From Ascaris suum (taxonomy: Eukaryota > Nematoda > Chromadorea > Rhabditida > Ascarididae), in NCBI GenBank assembly GCA_013433145.1, contig CM024168.1, positions 11,106,184 to 11,170,183 of the forward strand: 64,000 nucleotides of DNA, given 5' to 3'. A program made the translations under genes and the position numbers. The notes beneath the pieces are model-generated. The model saw only the letters and a program-made list of their open reading frames with translations, did not search any database and had not been told where the DNA came from. Shown piece after piece: positions 61,801 through 64,000 of this stretch (the stretch's first letter is position 1; the number at the start of each line of letters is the position of its first letter).

Positions 61801-63933
61801 GTCTTTGCTAATAACGGAAACTACTCGGCATTATGGCATTGTTACTGGTATCATACTTTACCAGCAACCAAATTTGAGGTTAAAGATGCGGGTTCTGTAC
61901 TAGGGATCGCTCCTTGATAGGAAGATGCGGGCGATACTCCATCGTTCCATCCGACTCCTTTATCAGTGTTCCCTCGGTTTCCTCCTTCTCCGTTTTGCTT
62001 CACGTGTATGTGCTCTTCGAAAAGTTATTCTCCGCCCATATAAGACACCTCCCGATAGATTTGCCTCACTAAAAACCCGCTCTTCTCACCACAGAATTCC
62101 CCCATACTACCTCATCGTCCTTCACTGTTTACTAGTTGTGAGAAGTTGTTGCTTTTCTAAGTTTTTCGTCGGAAAAGGCTACCAGAGTGCTTCATTAAAT
62201 CATTTGTTCACATGATGAATGAAGCTCTGAAGTCGTGTGGCCAAAAGGATCGGCGCGTCATAGTATGATGCATAGAAAACATACTTGGATAAGCCGGAAA
62301 AATCTTCACATACTTTTGCCACTGTCTGGTGTAGTTTCGTGAAAATTTGACCATTTTCTCGTGTCGCCATCACAAGCACTTCGACGGTTCTGGAATGACG
62401 AGTGATTGAAAGAAAAGAGAAGATGAATAATATAAGAAGACATGGCTGCTAGTCCCCCATCCATATAGAACAAGAACATTTCAACAACGATGCGTTAAAG
62501 CGACCACTTCAACTGTTATTGCAATGTTTTCATGCGTCGTACGAAAGCCTTTCTCTATTCGATAATGCATTCCCTGTGATGAATTTGATTCAACAGTTAT
62601 TTCAGCTTGAAGCGTTTCAAAAAATAACAAATTACTTCAGTTGTAGTGAATCCGAGCTGGTTTTGAGCTCATTCGATGATGTTTTTTTCGTTACCCATTC
62701 TCCAAGCCGAAACATCATCAAGGAGACTAGCGATACAGTTTCTCCATTCGATATGGGAAGCTACTTTGCGTGACTGTCACAAACACATTTATTATGGCTA
62801 TTATTATTGTTACCACTGTTTCATCATTTCATACCACTATTTTATCATTATTCATTAATATTGTTATTTCTTACTCTTACAACCATTATTTATGATGATC
62901 GTTATTAATTACTGTCACTATTGCAACAGCATAACAATTAGTGTGGCAGTAGTAAGAGTAATAACAATATTGAACGCAGAAGTAGTTGTGACACATTGAG
63001 GACAGAATTAATGATATTGATATCAGCGATGATAAAAAACAGTGGCAGTAATCATGACGACAGCAACTATTGTGTTTGTTGCAGTGATATAATGACCGAA
63101 CAATAGTAGTGGTAACAATAATCATATTTAAAGGAATAAGAATGACTGCTCTCTGTCTAAATGCGCTCTGACTTCGCGACGGGAACTTTGGGATGATTGG
63201 CTAAAGGCACTCTTTCGACCGGAACCGCCATCACCAGTAATTTATTCAGAGTAAACATGTTTGATCTAAAGATTCGGCGAGATCTCCCTGATAATAATGA
63301 AGGGGTTGTACAATCCGCCGGGATGCTGATGCGCTGACTGGATTGACGGCGTCGTTTAACCGATGCGTCAGCAATGCCCGCAAAAAAGAAAGCGAGAAAA
63401 ATCGTGCACAGATGGGCCACCGTCACACTTGCTAGGGATTTTCAGCTTGATGCATTACGACAGTTGGATCCGCTTCATTCTTGATGTCTTCTTTCAGTCT
63501 TATGCGGCATACTTTTGCACTCTGCACCATCATACTCTAATTTAATTAAAACTGAGATATATCATATTGCTCTTGCAAAAAAGCCACATTAGCTGTTCTT
63601 CGCTTTGTTCCCAACAAAGCATGTTCAGTCGGTCCTGGATAAACCTCATTTTCCATAGCTCCCTTAAACCTTTTGTATATAGTTTGAGCAATAATGATGC
63701 GGCTCCAATTTTCAAAGATGATCTTCATTTCCGCTTATGAAATTCGCCTCAAGACGTCATCCAACACGAATATAAACACAAGGAAGACGAACCCTGCCAA
63801 CGAGATAAGACCGACAGTGTTTTCGGCGTTCGCGTTCAGTTTGTTTTGCACGAGCATGTTGGCCGCTTCTTGCTGGCAGTGGAGCCGGGTTGGAACAAAG
63901 TCGCCGTTACGCATCCATTCCGAGTTGTCTATG
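55508..63933 (-). CDS. rpn-10: 26S proteasome ubiquitin receptor Rpn10/PSMD4 (first codons outside window)
   Basis: Likely a subunit of the 19S regulatory particle that captures polyubiquitinated substrates. Exons on the minus strand: 63933-63793, 62389-62314, 61363-61235, 60542-60421, 59555-59393, 57773-57665, 56518-56289 and a probable last exon ending at 55508. All junctions down to 56289 agree in phase. The vWA domain reads IDNSEWMRNGDFVPTRL, VEVLVMATRENGQIFTKLHQ, KVAHMALKHRP, HHKMRIILFVGSPIPEAD, VQMDVICFGEG and LLVVPSGGSSLVEVL. UIM1 is split across exons (DPELAM-ALRISLEEERR) and UIM2 is LLTEQQQLEWALNMSMQD. The order and lengths fit Rpn10. The first exon (about ten residues before CIDNSE) is off the right edge. 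The last exon's acceptor is unresolved. Introns are 0.9-1.8 kb. Confidence 0.96.
56289..56518 (-). CDS. rpn-10: Rpn10, UIM2 exon
   Basis: After ACACACAG it reads PSLLTEQQQLEWALNMSMQD, a ubiquitin-interacting motif, then a Ser/Thr/Gln-rich tail ending ATT|GTAAGT in phase 0. Confidence 0.92.
57665..57773 (-). CDS. rpn-10: Rpn10, second half of UIM1
   Basis: After CTTCAG it reads ALRISLEEERRNQQQREGG then a Pro/Gln-rich linker, with a strong donor CCAC|GTAAGT. With the preceding exon it restores the UIM core (A-x-x-x-S). Confidence 0.94.
59393..59555 (-). CDS. rpn-10: Rpn10, end of vWA domain and first half of UIM1
   Basis: After TTACAG it reads RSNLLVVPSGGSSLVEVLMS ... SDADAENDPELAM before ATG|GTATGT. 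It matches '[20 protein letters not shown]' and the acidic start of UIM1. Confidence 0.95.
60421..60542 (-). CDS. rpn-10: Rpn10, vWA domain exon
   Basis: After TTCCAG it reads LNKFAKQLRKDDVQMDVICF then GEG ... FVQTVNG, ending GGCAG|GTAAAA in phase 2. It matches '[20 protein letters not shown]'. Confidence 0.95.
61235..61363 (-). CDS. rpn-10: Rpn10, vWA domain exon
   Basis: The exon has 43 codons after CTTTTCAG, GRSDFVGGVKVAHMALKHRP then HHKMRIILFVGSPIPEADIV. It ends GAG|GTTCGG in phase 0. This is the most conserved part of the gene. Confidence 0.97.
62314..62389 (-). CDS. rpn-10: Rpn10, vWA domain exon
   Basis: A 76-bp exon between CATTCCAG and AAA|GTATGT, reading TVEVLVMATRENGQIFTKLH then QTVAK. 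It matches the 'CEVLTTLTPDTGRILSKLH' block and joins both neighbours in phase. Confidence 0.93.
62780..63130. repeat. Degenerate ATT/ATC trinucleotide region with inverted symmetry
   Basis: The left part (62,785-62,900) is built on TTA/TTG/TCA triplets. The right part (62,930-63,125) is built on their complements (TAA/CAA/TGA), for example 'attgttaccac' against 'gtggtaacaat'. It lies in the rpn-10 intron between 62,389 and 63,793. Confidence 0.65.
63793..63933 (-). CDS. rpn-10: Rpn10, vWA domain exon
   Basis: After GGGGTTGCAG it reads (C)IDNSEWMRNGDFVPTRLHC ... ENTVGLISLA(G). This is the 'DNSEYMRNGDF' start of the Rpn10 vWA fold. Donor CAGG|GTTCGT, ending in phase 2. Confidence 0.95.
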
Positions 63934-64000
63934 CTGCAACCCCACTGTCATGGGCGCTGTTTCAGCCAGGCATCACAGACGTCGACAATGTAACCGTATC

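Noticed and set aside
63157..63426. A minus-strand frame with a hydrophobic, signal-peptide-like start inside an rpn-10 intron
   Set aside because: It begins at GTG, with no ATG in frame before a stop just upstream, and no good acceptor. The remainder has no recognisable domain.

Overview
This window is nuclear DNA of a nematode, most likely a clade V (strongylid or rhabditid) species; that placement is inference. The coding sequence is broken into short exons of 37 to 251 bp, with TTTCAG/TTGCAG-type acceptors and introns up to about 4 kb. The protein matches are animal-type, and the space between genes holds (AT)n arrays, foldbacks and decayed transposons. There is no bacterial-style operon. 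Nearly all long uninterrupted ORFs are accidental or repeat-driven, while the real genes are short exons that join in phase.

Three conserved genes can be reconstructed. (1) Minus strand, from position 1 to about 13.66 kb: a CPEB1-type cytoplasmic polyadenylation element-binding protein. Both RRMs are visible and the gene runs off the left edge before its zinc-binding C-terminus. (2) Plus strand, 35.6-41.7 kb: a UBE2J2/Ubc6-type ER-anchored ubiquitin-conjugating enzyme with its catalytic cysteine and a C-terminal membrane anchor. (3) Minus strand, 55.5 kb to the right edge: the 26S proteasome ubiquitin receptor Rpn10/PSMD4, with a von Willebrand A domain and two UIMs; only the first few codons lie outside the window. 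Genes 2 and 3 both belong to the ubiquitin-proteasome pathway but converge from opposite strands and look like ordinary neighbours, not a unit.

The region 14-26.5 kb is a nested repeat island. A ~150-bp tandem repeat appears on both sides, in the same orientation, of a ~6.4-kb element (17,635-24,032). That element is bounded by ~325-bp inverted repeats and carries a decayed MULE-type transposase, an OTU-like cysteine-protease fragment and a ~600-bp (AT)n tract. A truncated relative of its OTU side lies at 14.27-15.69 kb. The flanks hold further dispersed repeats (a ~175-bp GC-cored tandem unit and a 'GGAGCCGAGATATG' family).

Elsewhere there is a ruined non-LTR reverse transcriptase (51.0-52.0 kb), a 105-bp-arm foldback (32.16-32.46 kb), a compact hairpin at 45.3 kb, a palindrome centred on (TA)n at 53.6-53.7 kb and an unrecognised C/A-rich block (32.6-33.8 kb). 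A cluster of possible plus-strand exons at 43.6-48.0 kb could be an unrecognised gene. No tRNA, rRNA or CRISPR array was found. The strongest candidate for a less-described system is the MULE-plus-OTU element.
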